Source: an uncultured Coriobacteriaceae bacterium (GTDB taxonomy: Bacteria; Actinomycetota; Coriobacteriia; Coriobacteriales; Atopobiaceae). Taken from it: a stretch of DNA of 64,000 nucleotides. Numbering within the stretch: position 1 is the stretch's first letter; each line of letters starts with the position of its first letter. Both the position numbers and the translations under genes were made by a program. Where the stretch lies: NCBI GenBank assembly GCA_902801175.1, contig CADCHF010000019.1:1-64000 (forward strand), written 5' to 3'. Below are positions 1-8,633 of this stretch, piece by piece. The notes beneath the pieces were generated by a model. It was given only the letters and a program-made list of their open reading frames with translations. It was not told the DNA's origin and ran no database searches.

Positions 1-1
1 G

Positions 2-88
2 ATCATGCGCGACCGGGTGCCCTACGAGGAGCCCGCTGTCAGCCCTGTTGTTGAAAACTTCCACCCTGACCCCTTGACAAAACTATAG
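2..88 (+). CDS. C-terminal fragment, possibly of an IS110-type transposase
   Basis: An open frame enters from the left edge and stops with TAG at 86-88, giving about 28 residues that include IMRDRVPYEEP. The composition resembles the C-terminus of IS110/IS116-type transposases, and the CCTTGACAAAACTATAGGG around the stop looks like the DNA just downstream of such elements. With only the tail visible the family cannot be proved; it could be any short C-terminus. The neighbouring genes are also of mobile-element type, which supports the call. Confidence 0.3.
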   Translation: MMRDRVPYEEPAVSPVVENFHPDPLTKL

Positions 89-98
89 GGACACCCCC

Positions 99-503
99 CT
101 TAGCCGCTTAAAGACCGCCCAGACGTTCGCCAAGGTGGGCACCTACGCAGATCGGCGCATCGGCGAGATTCTGCGCAGCCTAGAGCAAGCAAAGCGCGGG
201 CCAAAAGTTAATTCCGACGTATCGGAAAAAACAAACGCCAAGGAGCGCATGGCTGAAGGTGGAAGGGGTGCAAACATTAGCACACCTTCCGGTGCTCGAC
301 GTGCGCCGTGTTCGCCTACCGCCCCATATTCGAACTGGTGTTTGTGCGATGGATACCGGTTCGCTGAGCCACGGGGCCGGCGCCAGGACGCGGGGCCTGA
401 TAATTTCACGTGTTTTGCCTGGACCGCTAAGCCGTGTCGCGCGGAGGGCAAAACATGCACATCTACCTGCGATTATTCATTTGGGTGCCCGTTTTATGCA
501 TGA
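99..503 (+). pseudogene. Fragment of a phage/plasmid-type gene
   Basis: The frame is open across the whole span, but only the first 45 or so codons look coding. They contain TYADRRIGEILRSLEQAKRG, which recalls the basic helical segment of small phage proteins with an R(A)ER-R-GE-L pattern. After about position 250 the composition becomes unnatural. I read this as a gene fragment left beside the transposase remnant. The only usable start is GTG at 135, without a clear ribosome site. Function is not recognised. Confidence 0.25.
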
Positions 504-565
504 CCTTACTTTACATAAAATACCTTATCACGGTTTTCATGGTTACACCATACTTTTATGCAAAA

Positions 566-609
566 CTGGCAAAGCCATACGCCACGTGCTATAATCGCCG
601 TAGGCGATT
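566..609 (+). promoter_or_regulatory. Promoter and operator for the 630-827 gene
   Basis: A consensus -10 TATAAT is at 590-595 with a weak -35 CTGGCA at 566-571 (18-bp spacer). It overlaps a perfect inverted repeat, AATCGCC-GTA-GGCGATT, at 593-609, over the expected transcription start. A palindrome on the start site of a small DNA-binding-protein gene suggests autoregulation. Confidence 0.5.
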
Positions 610-629
610 ACCGGAGGGAGGTTGACAGC

Positions 630-827
630 ATGGCAGAGAGAAAGGCCACGAAGAAGATCACGTTCGCGCTAGACGCGGAGCTCGTGCCGTGGATAAGCTA
701 CGCGGGCGGGCTCAGGGACATGACCCTCACCGCGTACATAAACGACGCGCTGGAGCGCGACCGCGACAACGCGAGCCAGAACGTGAAGGACGGCTACGCG
801 GCGTTCCTTAAGGCGCGCGAGGGCTAG
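630..827 (+). CDS. Small ribbon-helix-helix-like protein of a mobile element
   Basis: A 65-residue basic protein. It starts with a Lys/Arg-rich segment (MAERKATKKITFALDAEL), then a predicted strand and two helices (TLTAYINDALERDRD), the size and pattern of ribbon-helix-helix regulators or element-encoded copy-control and antitoxin proteins. ATG at 630 is chosen for the GGAGGGAG ribosome site at 613-620; a longer upstream frame lacks one. The gene has its own promoter with an operator-like palindrome and ends just before a strong terminator at 865-899, so it is probably monocistronic and self-regulated. The family is inferred from pattern only, and no toxin partner is visible beside it. Confidence 0.6.
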   Translation: MAERKATKKITFALDAELVPWISYAGGLRDMTLTAYINDALERDRDNASQNVKDGYAAFLKAREG

Positions 828-864
828 GGCCGCACCGCCCTGCCCCGCCATCCGACCACCTGTG

Positions 865-899
865 GCCCGGGCCCCCGACAGCGGGGCGCCCGGGCTTTT
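865..899 (+). terminator. Rho-independent terminator
   Basis: GCCCGGGC at 865-872 pairs with GCCCGGGC at 888-895 and is followed by TTTT. It ends the 630-827 transcript. Confidence 0.8.
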
Positions 900-1009
900 C
901 CCATGCATCGGCGCGGCCCGCCTGTGTGCGTACACCAGTTCGATTACAGAACAACGGTGTACACTCATTGTTGCGTACACCAGTTCGGATACGGGAAGGG
1001 CAACGGGGC

Positions 1010-1453
1010 ATGGACGCGCGCGAATACTTCAGGTGCCTGGCAGACGCGGCCGCGAGGGTGAGGGAGATCGACCGCGACCTCGACCGCATCAGGAACGACG
1101 AGGGCTGGCGCACCTCGCCGCCCGTGGCCGTGCGCGGAGGGACGGGGGCCGACCCGACGGCGGCGAGGGCCGCGCGTCACATCGAGTCCACGCGCCGCAA
1201 GCTGGAGGAGCTGAGCGCGCTGGCGCCCACCGTCCGCGAGGGCGTGGCGGTCTGCCGCGGCACGTCAAGGGCCATAGGCGAGGGCTACGGCACAACGCTG
1301 CTGCTGCGATACGTGCGCGGCATGAGGTGGGAGGACGTGGCCGAGGACATGGGCTGCACGATACGCACCTGCCACCGCCGCCACGATGTGGCGCTCGACT
1401 ACATAGAGGACGTGGGCCTGGCGCGCGCCGTGCGAGGGCTCGACCGCACGTAG
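1010..1453 (+). CDS. Phage-type sigma-70 region 4-like regulator
   Basis: 147 residues. The N-terminal two thirds is a charged helical region. The C-terminal part (about residues 98-147) carries a helix-turn-helix of sigma region 4 / ArpU type: LLLRYVRGMRWEDVAEDMG followed by TCHRRHDVALDYIE. Proteins of this plan are late-gene transcription activators or small regulators in phages and integrative elements. ATG at 1010 follows GGAAGGG at a spacing of 9; in-frame codons further upstream run through the direct repeats and have no ribosome site. The two repeats at 928-992 lie where its operators would be expected. Very high GC third positions fit the neighbouring element genes. The specific family is not certain. 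Confidence 0.6.
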   Translation: MDAREYFRCLADAAARVREIDRDLDRIRNDEGWRTSPPVAVRGGTGADPTAARAARHIESTRRKLEELSALAPTVREGVAVCRGTSRAIGEGYGTTLLLRYVRGMRWEDVAEDMGCTIRTCHRRHDVALDYIEDVGLARAVRGLDRT

Positions 1454-2002
1454 AGGGGCGCGACCGCCGGCCGCGCGGCACGTCACACCATCATGCCGCC
1501 CCGCCCTGGCCGGCCCCGCCGCGACCTGGCGCGCCCGGTACCTCCGGCACCCCAAAACCCCCTTTATGCATCGAGGGCACCGAACGCCGGTGCCTTCACG
1601 GAATTGCGGGAAGCATCCGTTTTTAATCGCTTTTGGTGCGTTTTCATGCATAAAACAGGCCGTGGCGCGCGTCGCGCTGGCCCCGACGAACCACAGCGCC
1701 ATTTAACGTGAGGCTGTTTAGCTGCTCAAACGCCGCCTGAGGCCACCAGAGGGCCATATTAGGGCCGTTCTCCGCATTCTGGACTAGTTGCCCATGTGCG
1801 ACGAGATTCTGGCGAAAAATGCGCGTTCTGTGCCGCACGCCAACCCCGCCGCATTGATGGCCAACGGTGCTGCTAGAGTTTGTGTACGGGCAAAATAAGT
1901 CGTAGCCGCCCACCCTTGCACAGCCCCACGCTTCTGCCCGCGTGGGGCGTTTTTGTGCCTCGGCAGTGCCATGAGGTGTACAAACGGTGTACAGATTGGT
2001 GT
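1454..2002. other. Stretch without a convincing independent gene
   Basis: No frame here looks coding by composition. It holds a weak terminator-like hairpin (ACGGA at 1598-1602 with TCCGT at 1616-1620, followed by T residues), a strong hairpin at 1923-1954, and GTGTACAAACGGTGTACA-type short repeats near 1977-2005. On the minus strand it is the read-through extension of yacP (from 1784). Confidence 0.5.
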
Positions 2003-2704
2003 ACAAAAACAAAAGGCCAACGAGCTGAACCCGTTGACCTGCTGTTTCATGGAGCCAGCGATGGGAATCGAACCCATAACCACCGGATTACAAGGCCGGT
2101 GCTCTACCATTGAGCCACGCTGGCGTGAGAGCCTATGATAGCACGCGCGCTGCTCGGGGCTCAGACGATCCTGAAGCGTCATGTGGCTGTAGCTGCGCTC
2201 CTCGCGTGCGGTGGCAATGTCGGCGGAGGTGACCTCAATGTTTCGTGCCAAGAGCTGGCTCGAGACCGTAGTCACCGGCACACCACCTACCGTGAACTTG
2301 ATCGTATTGTCCGAGGTCACCAAAAGCACGTCCCTGCCCTGATGACGGGCCCTTGTCACCAGGCGCTCAATCTCGGTGTCGGCACTCTCGCCCGTGCGCG
2401 AGAACAGCACGCGCACCCCGGCCCTCGAAAAGCTGGGCCGCTCCTCGGAGAGGTTGCCCGCACCGTCAAAGACGATCACCGGATCGTAGGAACCCTGCGC
2501 ATAGGCGGCAACGTCGGCAATGAGCGCCTCGCGAGCCCGATCGAACGGATCGTGTCCGTAGGGATCGCGCGAAAGGTGCGCCACATCGGCAAGGGCGCCC
2601 GCACCGGCATGCTCGTCAATCATGAGCTCGTAGCGACCGGTCCCATAAATTACGTTGTAGCCGTCAACCACCAGCAGCGGCAGAGTGCGTGAGCGCAGAG
2701 CCAT
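1784..2704 (-). CDS. yacP: YacP/Rae1-type NYN-domain RNase reading through the tRNA gene
   Basis: The first 195 or so residues form a NYN (PIN-like) nuclease domain: VDGYNVIYG near the N-terminus, DPVIVFDGAGN around residue 75-83 and VTSDN around 129-133, carrying the acidic metal-binding positions. In Bacillus, YacP (Rae1) is a ribosome-associated mRNA endonuclease of about 170 residues. Here the frame has no stop before the tRNA-Thr gene; it crosses the tRNA and its terminator and stops only at 1784, giving a nominal 306 residues. The last 110 residues are tRNA and intergenic DNA read in frame and are probably not a functional domain. The ATG is 1 nt after the rlmB stop, so cysS, rlmB and yacP form an operon. 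Gene identity is firm; the true C-terminus is not. Confidence 0.75.
   Translation of the reverse strand: MALRSRTLPLLVVDGYNVIYGTGRYELMIDEHAGAGALADVAHLSRDPYGHDPFDRAREALIADVAAYAQGSYDPVIVFDGAGNLSEERPSFSRAGVRVLFSRTGESADTEIERLVTRARHQGRDVLLVTSDNTIKFTVGGVPVTTVSSQLLARNIEVTSADIATAREERSYSHMTLQDRLSPEQRACYHRLSRQRGSMVEHRPCNPVVMGSIPIAGSMKQQVNGFSSLAFCFCTPICTPFVHLMALPRHKNAPRGQKRGAVQGWAATTYFARTQTLAAPLAINAAGLACGTERAFFARISSHMGN
1923..1954 (+). terminator. Rho-independent terminator (plus strand)
   Basis: GCCCCACGC at 1923-1931 pairs with GCGTGGGGC at 1940-1948, followed by GTTTTT. It would stop transcription from the left mobile region before the tRNA-Thr gene. Confidence 0.75.
2003..2039 (-). terminator. Terminator of the tRNA-Thr / yacP transcript
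   Basis: On the minus strand GGTCAACG pairs with CGTTGGCC, followed by TTTTGTTTTT, 11 nt beyond the tRNA 3' end. Any yacP transcript that reaches the tRNA should end here, before the first in-frame stop codon of yacP at 1784. Confidence 0.75.
2050..2124 (-). tRNA. tRNA-Thr (TGT anticodon)
   Basis: Read on the minus strand, 75 nt fold as a cloverleaf: acceptor GCCAGCG/CGCTGGC, D arm GCTC...GAGC, anticodon loop CTTGTAA (anticodon TGT), T arm ATGGG-TTCGATT-CCCAT, and an encoded CCA. The bottom anticodon-stem pair is C31-U39, a mismatch. A TATCAT box on the minus strand about 10 nt upstream may be its own -10. The element-like genes lie beyond the tRNA 3' end, the usual side for integration into a tRNA gene. 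Confidence 0.93.
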
Positions 2705-2705
2705 C

Positions 2706-3767
2706 TTAGAGGTCCCAGTCGATATCGCGGCCAGCAGCGGCGTCGGTCATGAACGAGTCATCACCGAAGGAGTCGTCGGTTCCCACAGACCAGTCGTCCA
2801 CGGCTTCCTCGGGAACAGAATATGAGGCGGCCTCGGGCTCGGCCATGCTCTCGCGGCGCAGCCACTCGTAGCACATCACCGTGGCGGCCTGGGCAACGTT
2901 GAGGCTCTCAACGCGCCCGCGCTGCGGCAGGCGGCACTCAAAGTCGCAACGGTCGCGCACCAGTCGGCTGATTCCATCGCCCTCAGACCCCATCACAAGG
3001 CAGAGTCGGCCGCCCATGGGAGCGCTCCACACGTCGTCGTGCGCGTGCTCGGTGGCACCTCCCACCCAAAAGCCGTGCTCCTTGAGGGTCTCAATGGCGG
3101 TGGGCAGGTTGGAGACCTGCGCTATGGGCAGATGCAGCACGGCACCGGCAGAGGTCTTGTAGGCACCCACGCCCACGCCTGCGGCACGAGCCTTGGCAAT
3201 CACTACGCCAGCAGCGCCAACTACCTCGGCAGACCTCACGATGGCGCCAAGGTTGCCCTGGTCGGTAACGTGGTCAAGAAGCACCACGAGCGCATCGCCA
3301 TCTCCGGCGCGCTCAATGATGTCCTCGAGCTCGGCATAGCGGAACGGTCGAGCTTGGACCACGATTCCCTGGTGGGCGCCGTGAGACGAGATGGAGTCGA
3401 GCCTCGCACGCGGAACGCGCTCAATGGGCACGTCGGCCTCGCCCAAGCGGCGGGCAAGGTCGGCCAGAGACCCATCGGAATCGGCTATGAGGGCAAGCTT
3501 GAGCGGCATACCCGCATCGAGCGCCTCGGCAACCGCACGACGTCCCTCGATCCATGCCGAGGAGCCGCCGCCCGAACCGCCACGGCGCTGGGGCTTGCGA
3601 CCATCCTGGCGCTGGACTGCCTGCTGGTACCCACCGCGGCCTGGCTGTCCGCCGCGCCCACGCTGCGGAGCGCCCTTGCCCCCGCGTGGACCCTTAGCCT
3701 GCGTCTGCGCCTTGCCCTTGCCGCCGCGCACGTCGCGTCCCGGCCTCTGCGATTGGTTCTTTGCCAT
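2706..3767 (-). CDS. rlmB: 23S rRNA 2'-O-methyltransferase RlmB/TrmH-type (SpoU)
   Basis: 353 residues. Residues 1-70 are a low-complexity Gly/Arg/Gln/Lys-rich extension (GRGGQPGRGG, PQRRGGSGGG), probably disordered and RNA-binding. The SpoU substrate-binding domain follows (IEGRRAVAEALDAG), then the SPOUT methylase with its knot motifs: VLLDHVTDQGNLGAIVRSAE, LCLVMGSEGDGISRLV and LPQRGRVESLNVAQAATV. The C-terminal 45 residues are acidic. It methylates the ribose of a guanosine in 23S rRNA (G2251 in E. coli for RlmB). It sits between cysS and yacP as in Bacillus. TrmH-like relatives acting on other sites cannot be excluded. Confidence 0.9.
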   Translation of the reverse strand: MAKNQSQRPGRDVRGGKGKAQTQAKGPRGGKGAPQRGRGGQPGRGGYQQAVQRQDGRKPQRRGGSGGGSSAWIEGRRAVAEALDAGMPLKLALIADSDGSLADLARRLGEADVPIERVPRARLDSISSHGAHQGIVVQARPFRYAELEDIIERAGDGDALVVLLDHVTDQGNLGAIVRSAEVVGAAGVVIAKARAAGVGVGAYKTSAGAVLHLPIAQVSNLPTAIETLKEHGFWVGGATEHAHDDVWSAPMGGRLCLVMGSEGDGISRLVRDRCDFECRLPQRGRVESLNVAQAATVMCYEWLRRESMAEPEAASYSVPEEAVDDWSVGTDDSFGDDSFMTDAAAGRDIDWDL

Positions 3768-3789
3768 GCTCTTGATCCTGCCTTACCAC

Positions 3790-3842
3790 ATAGACAGAGA
3801 CGGCTCCCCCTGCCCGGCCGGACAAAAGGAACCGTCCCCAGT
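3790..3842. repeat. Dispersed GGAACCGTCCCC-type intergenic element
   Basis: The rlmB-cysS gap contains GACGG...CCGTC arms around CCGGACAAAAGGAACCGTCC. Related CCGTCCAAAAGGAACCGTT sequence recurs near 58970-59035, and CGTCC/GGACG hairpins occur at 49282-49322. This looks like a REP-like repeat family of the genome. Confidence 0.45.
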
Positions 3843-3855
3843 GTACGGTGTGTGC

Positions 3856-5325
<1,470 letters not shown>

Positions 5326-5377
5326 GGATGAATCTCCTTTTGGCCTATCACGCAATGTCGGATACGTATTCTAGCGT

Positions 5378-5418
5378 GAAGACGCGACTCACGTACGACA
5401 CGCGTGGTACCACGCCTC
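5378..5418 (-). promoter_or_regulatory. Candidate T-box antiterminator/antisequestrator in the cysS leader
   Basis: On the minus strand GAGGCG-TGGTACC-ACGCG is followed 14 nt later by CGCGTCTTC. This matches the T-box layout: an outer helix (GAGGCG with CGTCTT, allowing GU), a TGGNACC bulge that would meet the tRNA acceptor end, and an inner CGCG/CGCG helix. There is one extra A after ACC relative to consensus. The leader upstream is only about 90 nt, so a stem I would have to be very short; no specifier was assigned. The core GCGTGGTACCACGC (5402-5415) is also a perfect palindrome, so a protein operator is the alternative. Confidence 0.35.
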
Positions 5419-5503
5419 AGCGACTACATGTATTGGCGGCTTTTGAGGGGTTTACCTCCTTGAATCACCACAAACGCGCACACAGCGCACGTTGCTAGCT
5501 CAT

Positions 5504-6025
5504 CTAGCGAGTCATACGACGCGCACCGGCGTTCCTTGCTGGCGGCTTTGGCGCCTCGAGTGCGTCGCGGCCCCGGTTGATGATGCTGCGCATCTCGTAG
5601 GCGTTGGCAATCTCCTTGAGCACAAAGTCGTCGTCGCCCGCCTTGGTCTGAATCCGCACGTTGGCGTAGTTAAAGATACGACCGGCCACACTGGGATCGA
5701 TGGTCACATCGGTGATGGAGCCAAGGTCGGTCACGTGGTCCTTCACGTCGACGATGCCCCTGCGGTAGTACAGGCGACGGTCGGTGACCACCACGTCGGT
5801 GCGCCAGTTGTCAAAGATATGAGGGAGGCGCGAGGCCAGCGTGATGACAATCGACCCCAGCACGCACCAGAGCGTGGCATCGGGAGCCACAAACTTGACC
5901 ACAATGATCGAGACGATCGCGCAGACGAGAGCCACTGGGATGCCACCGATCACCACCGGCACCCACGACTCCTTGGCATGAAAGAGCTTCTTTTCGTTGG
6001 GGTTGTCAAACTTGATGCGAGGCAT
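5504..6025 (-). CDS. Membrane-anchored bacterial PH-domain protein
   Basis: 173 residues. A short basic N-terminus is followed by two membrane segments (about residues 22-44 and 50-64) and a bPH-type beta domain with the signature TDVVVTDRRLYYRRGIVDVK and SITDVTIDPSVAGRIFNYANV. YdbS/YdbT-like proteins of this plan are small membrane proteins of unclear role. ATG at 6025 is chosen because GGAGG lies 5 nt before it; the in-frame ATG four codons earlier would sit inside that ribosome site. It separates ispF from cysS, where gltX and cysE sit in Bacillus. Confidence 0.75.
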   Translation of the reverse strand: MPRIKFDNPNEKKLFHAKESWVPVVIGGIPVALVCAIVSIIVVKFVAPDATLWCVLGSIVITLASRLPHIFDNWRTDVVVTDRRLYYRRGIVDVKDHVTDLGSITDVTIDPSVAGRIFNYANVRIQTKAGDDDFVLKEIANAYEMRSIINRGRDALEAPKPPARNAGARRMTR

Positions 6026-6138
6026 GTCGACCTCCAAGAACTACCAGCGCTTTGCAGGTACAGCACTCTTAGCATACCCATCGAGAACAGCTTGTAGCCG
6101 CAGCTACGCTCGGTGTTAGCTGAGCAAATATGCCGGCG

Positions 6139-6615
6139 TTAGACCTGCTCGAGCAGGGCAACGGCCCAGGCCGCAATCCCCTCCTCGCGACCCACAAACC
6201 CAAGACGCTCCGTGGTCGTGGCCTTTACGCCCACAGAGTCAACGGGCACACCCATGGCAGCTGCCAGGTTCTCGCGCATGGCCTGCCTGTGCGGGGCGAG
6301 CTTTGGCGCCTGGGCCGCGACCGTGCAGTCGCAGTCGCAAATGCGATACCCGCGCTCACGGGCGAGATTGGCCACCTGGGCCAGGAGCTTGAGCGAGTCG
6401 GCGCCCTTGTAGGCGGGGTCTGTATCGGGGAAGAGCTGGCCAATGTCCTCGGCGCGCATGGCACCAAGAAGCGCGTCCATGAGGGCGTGGGCGAGCACGT
6501 CGGCATCGGAGTGGCCGTCAAGGCCGCGAGTGTGGGGAATATCGACGCCACCCAAAATGAGGCGCCTGCCCTCGGCAAATGCATGCACGTCGTATCCATG
6601 CCCTATGCGCAGCAT
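6139..6615 (-). CDS. ispF: 2-C-methyl-D-erythritol 2,4-cyclodiphosphate synthase
   Basis: 158 residues, full length. Metal-binding GYDVHAF at the N-terminus, the ILGGVDIPHTRGLDGHSDADVL segment in which the H of DGHSDADV is the second zinc ligand, DTDP near residue 60, and a C-terminal TTERLGFVGREEGI motif. It forms the cyclic diphosphate in the MEP route to isoprenoids as a trimer. The ribosome site GGGGAGGAG precedes the start. It lies downstream of ispD, which makes the preceding intermediates, with an 80-nt gap that may hold its own promoter. Confidence 0.96.
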   Translation of the reverse strand: MLRIGHGYDVHAFAEGRRLILGGVDIPHTRGLDGHSDADVLAHALMDALLGAMRAEDIGQLFPDTDPAYKGADSLKLLAQVANLARERGYRICDCDCTVAAQAPKLAPHRQAMRENLAAAMGVPVDSVGVKATTTERLGFVGREEGIAAWAVALLEQV

Positions 6616-6695
6616 GTTCTAGCTCCTCCCCTACCAGCTAAAAACCTTAGCGATTCATAAGCACAGGCGGGCACCAGCCCTGTGGGACGGGCGCC

Positions 6696-7469
6696 CTACT
6701 CCCCGTGCTCAAGACGACGCGCCAGCGTGGCCTCGGCAAGGGCCAGGTCCTCTGGCACGGTAATCTTGATGTTGTCGCGCGAGGCCTCCACCACGCGGAC
6801 CTTGCCGCCTCGATGCTCAACCAGCGATGCGTCGTCGGTACCCACAAAGTCATCCCAAACGGCCGCCTTGTGAGCGGCAACAATCTGGCGAGCCCTAAAG
6901 ACCTGAGGAGTCTGCGCGCACCAATAGTTAGTGCGGTCGGGAGTGGCAAGGATCTTTCCCTCGGCATCGACCAGCTTGAGCGTGTCGGTCTCGCGCGAGG
7001 CAAGAATCGCCCCGGCAAGCGTCTCGTCGGCACGGACCGCCTCGATGCAGCGCTCTATGGCCGCAGGCTCAACGAGCGGTCGCGCGCCGTCGTGAATGGC
7101 CACCAAGTCAAAGTCGGGCGGCATCGCAACGAGCCCCGAGAAGACCGAGTCCTGTCGAGTTGCCCCCGCAAGCGTTAGCGTCACGTCGCAGCGCAACGTA
7201 AGCGACGCCAGCACGTCGCGGCGGACTTCGTCGAGCCTGCCATGGGGACAGACCACAACGAGGTGCCCAACCGACGGTGAGCGGTCAAACGCAAGGATGG
7301 ACCATGCCATGATGGGCAGCCCGCAGAGCTCAACAAACTGCTTGCCCCGCGGGTCGCCAAAACGCTCGCCCGAACCACCGGCAACAATGATCGCGCAGGT
7401 GTCTGGCCCTGCCTTGGCATTGCCAAGGCGTTTGGCCATGGCGCAAGCGCATGTGGATGAGCCACTCAT
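6696..7469 (-). CDS. ispD: 2-C-methyl-D-erythritol 4-phosphate cytidylyltransferase
   Basis: 257 residues from ATG at 7469. The CTP-binding loop is IIVAGGSGERFG, with AIHDGARPLV, DTLKLVD and TPQVFRARQI further on. It couples MEP to CTP in the MEP pathway. The start overlaps the disA stop as ATGA, typical of translational coupling; an upstream ATG five codons earlier is less likely. The first 20 residues (SGSSTCACAMAKRLG) are an extension ahead of the Rossmann fold. Confidence 0.95.
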   Translation of the reverse strand: MSGSSTCACAMAKRLGNAKAGPDTCAIIVAGGSGERFGDPRGKQFVELCGLPIMAWSILAFDRSPSVGHLVVVCPHGRLDEVRRDVLASLTLRCDVTLTLAGATRQDSVFSGLVAMPPDFDLVAIHDGARPLVEPAAIERCIEAVRADETLAGAILASRETDTLKLVDAEGKILATPDRTNYWCAQTPQVFRARQIVAAHKAAVWDDFVGTDDASLVEHRGGKVRVVEASRDNIKITVPEDLALAEATLARRLEHGE

Positions 7470-8533
7470 GCCCGCTTGCCCCACATGCGATAGAGGCTGT
7501 CGGCAAGAATCGTGGGGTTGTCAACGCCAAGGTCGTCAAGACGGTCGGGGTTCTGCTCGATGTCGTCCATGAGCCCGGACAGCGACCCGTACTCGTCCAC
7601 GATCTTGTCGGCCATGCCGCGACGCACCACGCTCACGTTGGAAAGGGTGCGCAGGCCAAGCGGGGTGATGGTCGAGTCTTCGGACTTGCCCTCGTATCCC
7701 AGCAGGTCGGCGATGCGTGCCGCAGAGTGCAGCTTGGTGTTGTTGGTGTCGTGCAGGGCACGGCGGATGGCACGGGCGCTCTCCTCGGAGGAGTCGCGCG
7801 CGTAGTCGCGAATCATAAGCGTGTACTTGTCGTCCATGTCGCCAATGAACTCGTCGCGCTGCATGCGCACGGTGCGTCCCTCGCCGCCAAGCTGCAGAAT
7901 CAGACGGTCGAGCGACTCCCCCTCGGTCATGAGCACCTCAAAGAGGTAAAGCGTGTCGGCCACGTCCTCGAGGGTGACGTAGTTGTCAAGCTCGAGCGTG
8001 GTGAGGCGCAGCAGGCTGCGGTCGAGCTGCTGGCGGGTGTTTTGCATAGAGACGAGCAGCTGGTTTACCGAGGTCATGAGCTCGGGGACGGTGCGAATCT
8101 GGTGTCCGCGACCATCAACGTAAAGCGTGATGACCTGGCGCCGCTCCGAGACCGAGATGACGGTCGCGCGGGTGAGCAGGCTCATGCGTGCGGCTGTGCG
8201 GTGACGCATGCCCGTCTCGGAGGTGGGCAGCGACGGGTCGGGGTTGAGGTGATAGTTGGCACGCAGGATCTGCGTGAGGTCCTTGTCCACCACAATGGCG
8301 CCGTCCATCTTTGAGAGCTCAAAGAGACGGTTTGCGGTAAAGGAGATGTCCAGCTTAAAGCCATCGTTGCCCGCAGCCAAAACGTTCTCGGTGTCGCCAA
8401 TGCAAATGAGCGCACCAAGATTGCCGGCAATGATCATATCAAGGGCGGTCCTGAGCGCCGTGCCAGGCGCCGTCTGCCTAATTGCGTTAATAAGACGCTC
8501 AGATAGTACAGATTCGCGAATGGTTGTGTCCAT
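7466..8533 (-). CDS. disA: Diadenylate cyclase DisA
   Basis: 355 residues. The N-terminal DAC domain has both signatures, DGAIVVD and GMRHRTAARMS (the DGA and RHR catalytic motifs). A helical linker follows, then a C-terminal RuvA-like HhH DNA-binding domain (LGLRTLSNVSVV...GSLSGLMDDI). It makes c-di-AMP and in Bacillus scans DNA for damage. ATG at 8533 has GGGGTGAGG upstream; an in-frame ATG eight codons earlier is possible. radA, the usual partner, is missing between clpC and disA. Confidence 0.95.
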   Translation of the reverse strand: MDTTIRESVLSERLINAIRQTAPGTALRTALDMIIAGNLGALICIGDTENVLAAGNDGFKLDISFTANRLFELSKMDGAIVVDKDLTQILRANYHLNPDPSLPTSETGMRHRTAARMSLLTRATVISVSERRQVITLYVDGRGHQIRTVPELMTSVNQLLVSMQNTRQQLDRSLLRLTTLELDNYVTLEDVADTLYLFEVLMTEGESLDRLILQLGGEGRTVRMQRDEFIGDMDDKYTLMIRDYARDSSEESARAIRRALHDTNNTKLHSAARIADLLGYEGKSEDSTITPLGLRTLSNVSVVRRGMADKIVDEYGSLSGLMDDIEQNPDRLDDLGVDNPTILADSLYRMWGKRA

Positions 8534-8594
8534 GGGCCTCACCCCTTTTGCGTGCATGCCAGACCCCTTGGGGCCAGCTTAGTCGGTACAGCTC

Positions 8595-8600
8595 AGTATA
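8595..8600 (-). promoter_or_regulatory. Putative -10 box of the disA-ispD-ispF transcript
   Basis: TATACT on the minus strand 62 nt before the disA start. No convincing -35 was found 16-18 bp upstream. Confidence 0.35.
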
Positions 8601-8633
8601 CGCGACCCAAGCGCTAGGTTTTGAGCTTCAGTT

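Larger units (their letters stand above)
331..992. repeat. Three copies of an ACACCAGTTCG motif in the left mobile region
   Basis: GCGTACACCAGTTCGATTAC lies at 928-947 and GCGTACACCAGTTCGGATAC at 973-992, in direct orientation, start to start 45 bp apart, immediately upstream of the regulator gene at 1010. A third, inverted copy (CGAACTGGTGTTTGTGCG) lies at 331-348. The spacing is about four helical turns, so a protein could bind both sites on one face of the DNA. They may be operator or recombinase sites. Confidence 0.45.

Noticed and set aside
434-625. 63-codon frame with hydrophobic residues before the RHH-like gene
   Set aside because: Lies over the AT-rich promoter and operator and ends inside the ribosome site; hydrophobicity follows from AT content.
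862-1626. 254-codon open frame overlapping the phage-type regulator
   Set aside because: Arg/Gly/His-rich translation of GC-rich DNA in the wrong frame.
1880-2113. Plus-strand open frames across the tRNA-Thr gene
   Set aside because: They translate tRNA and terminator sequence.
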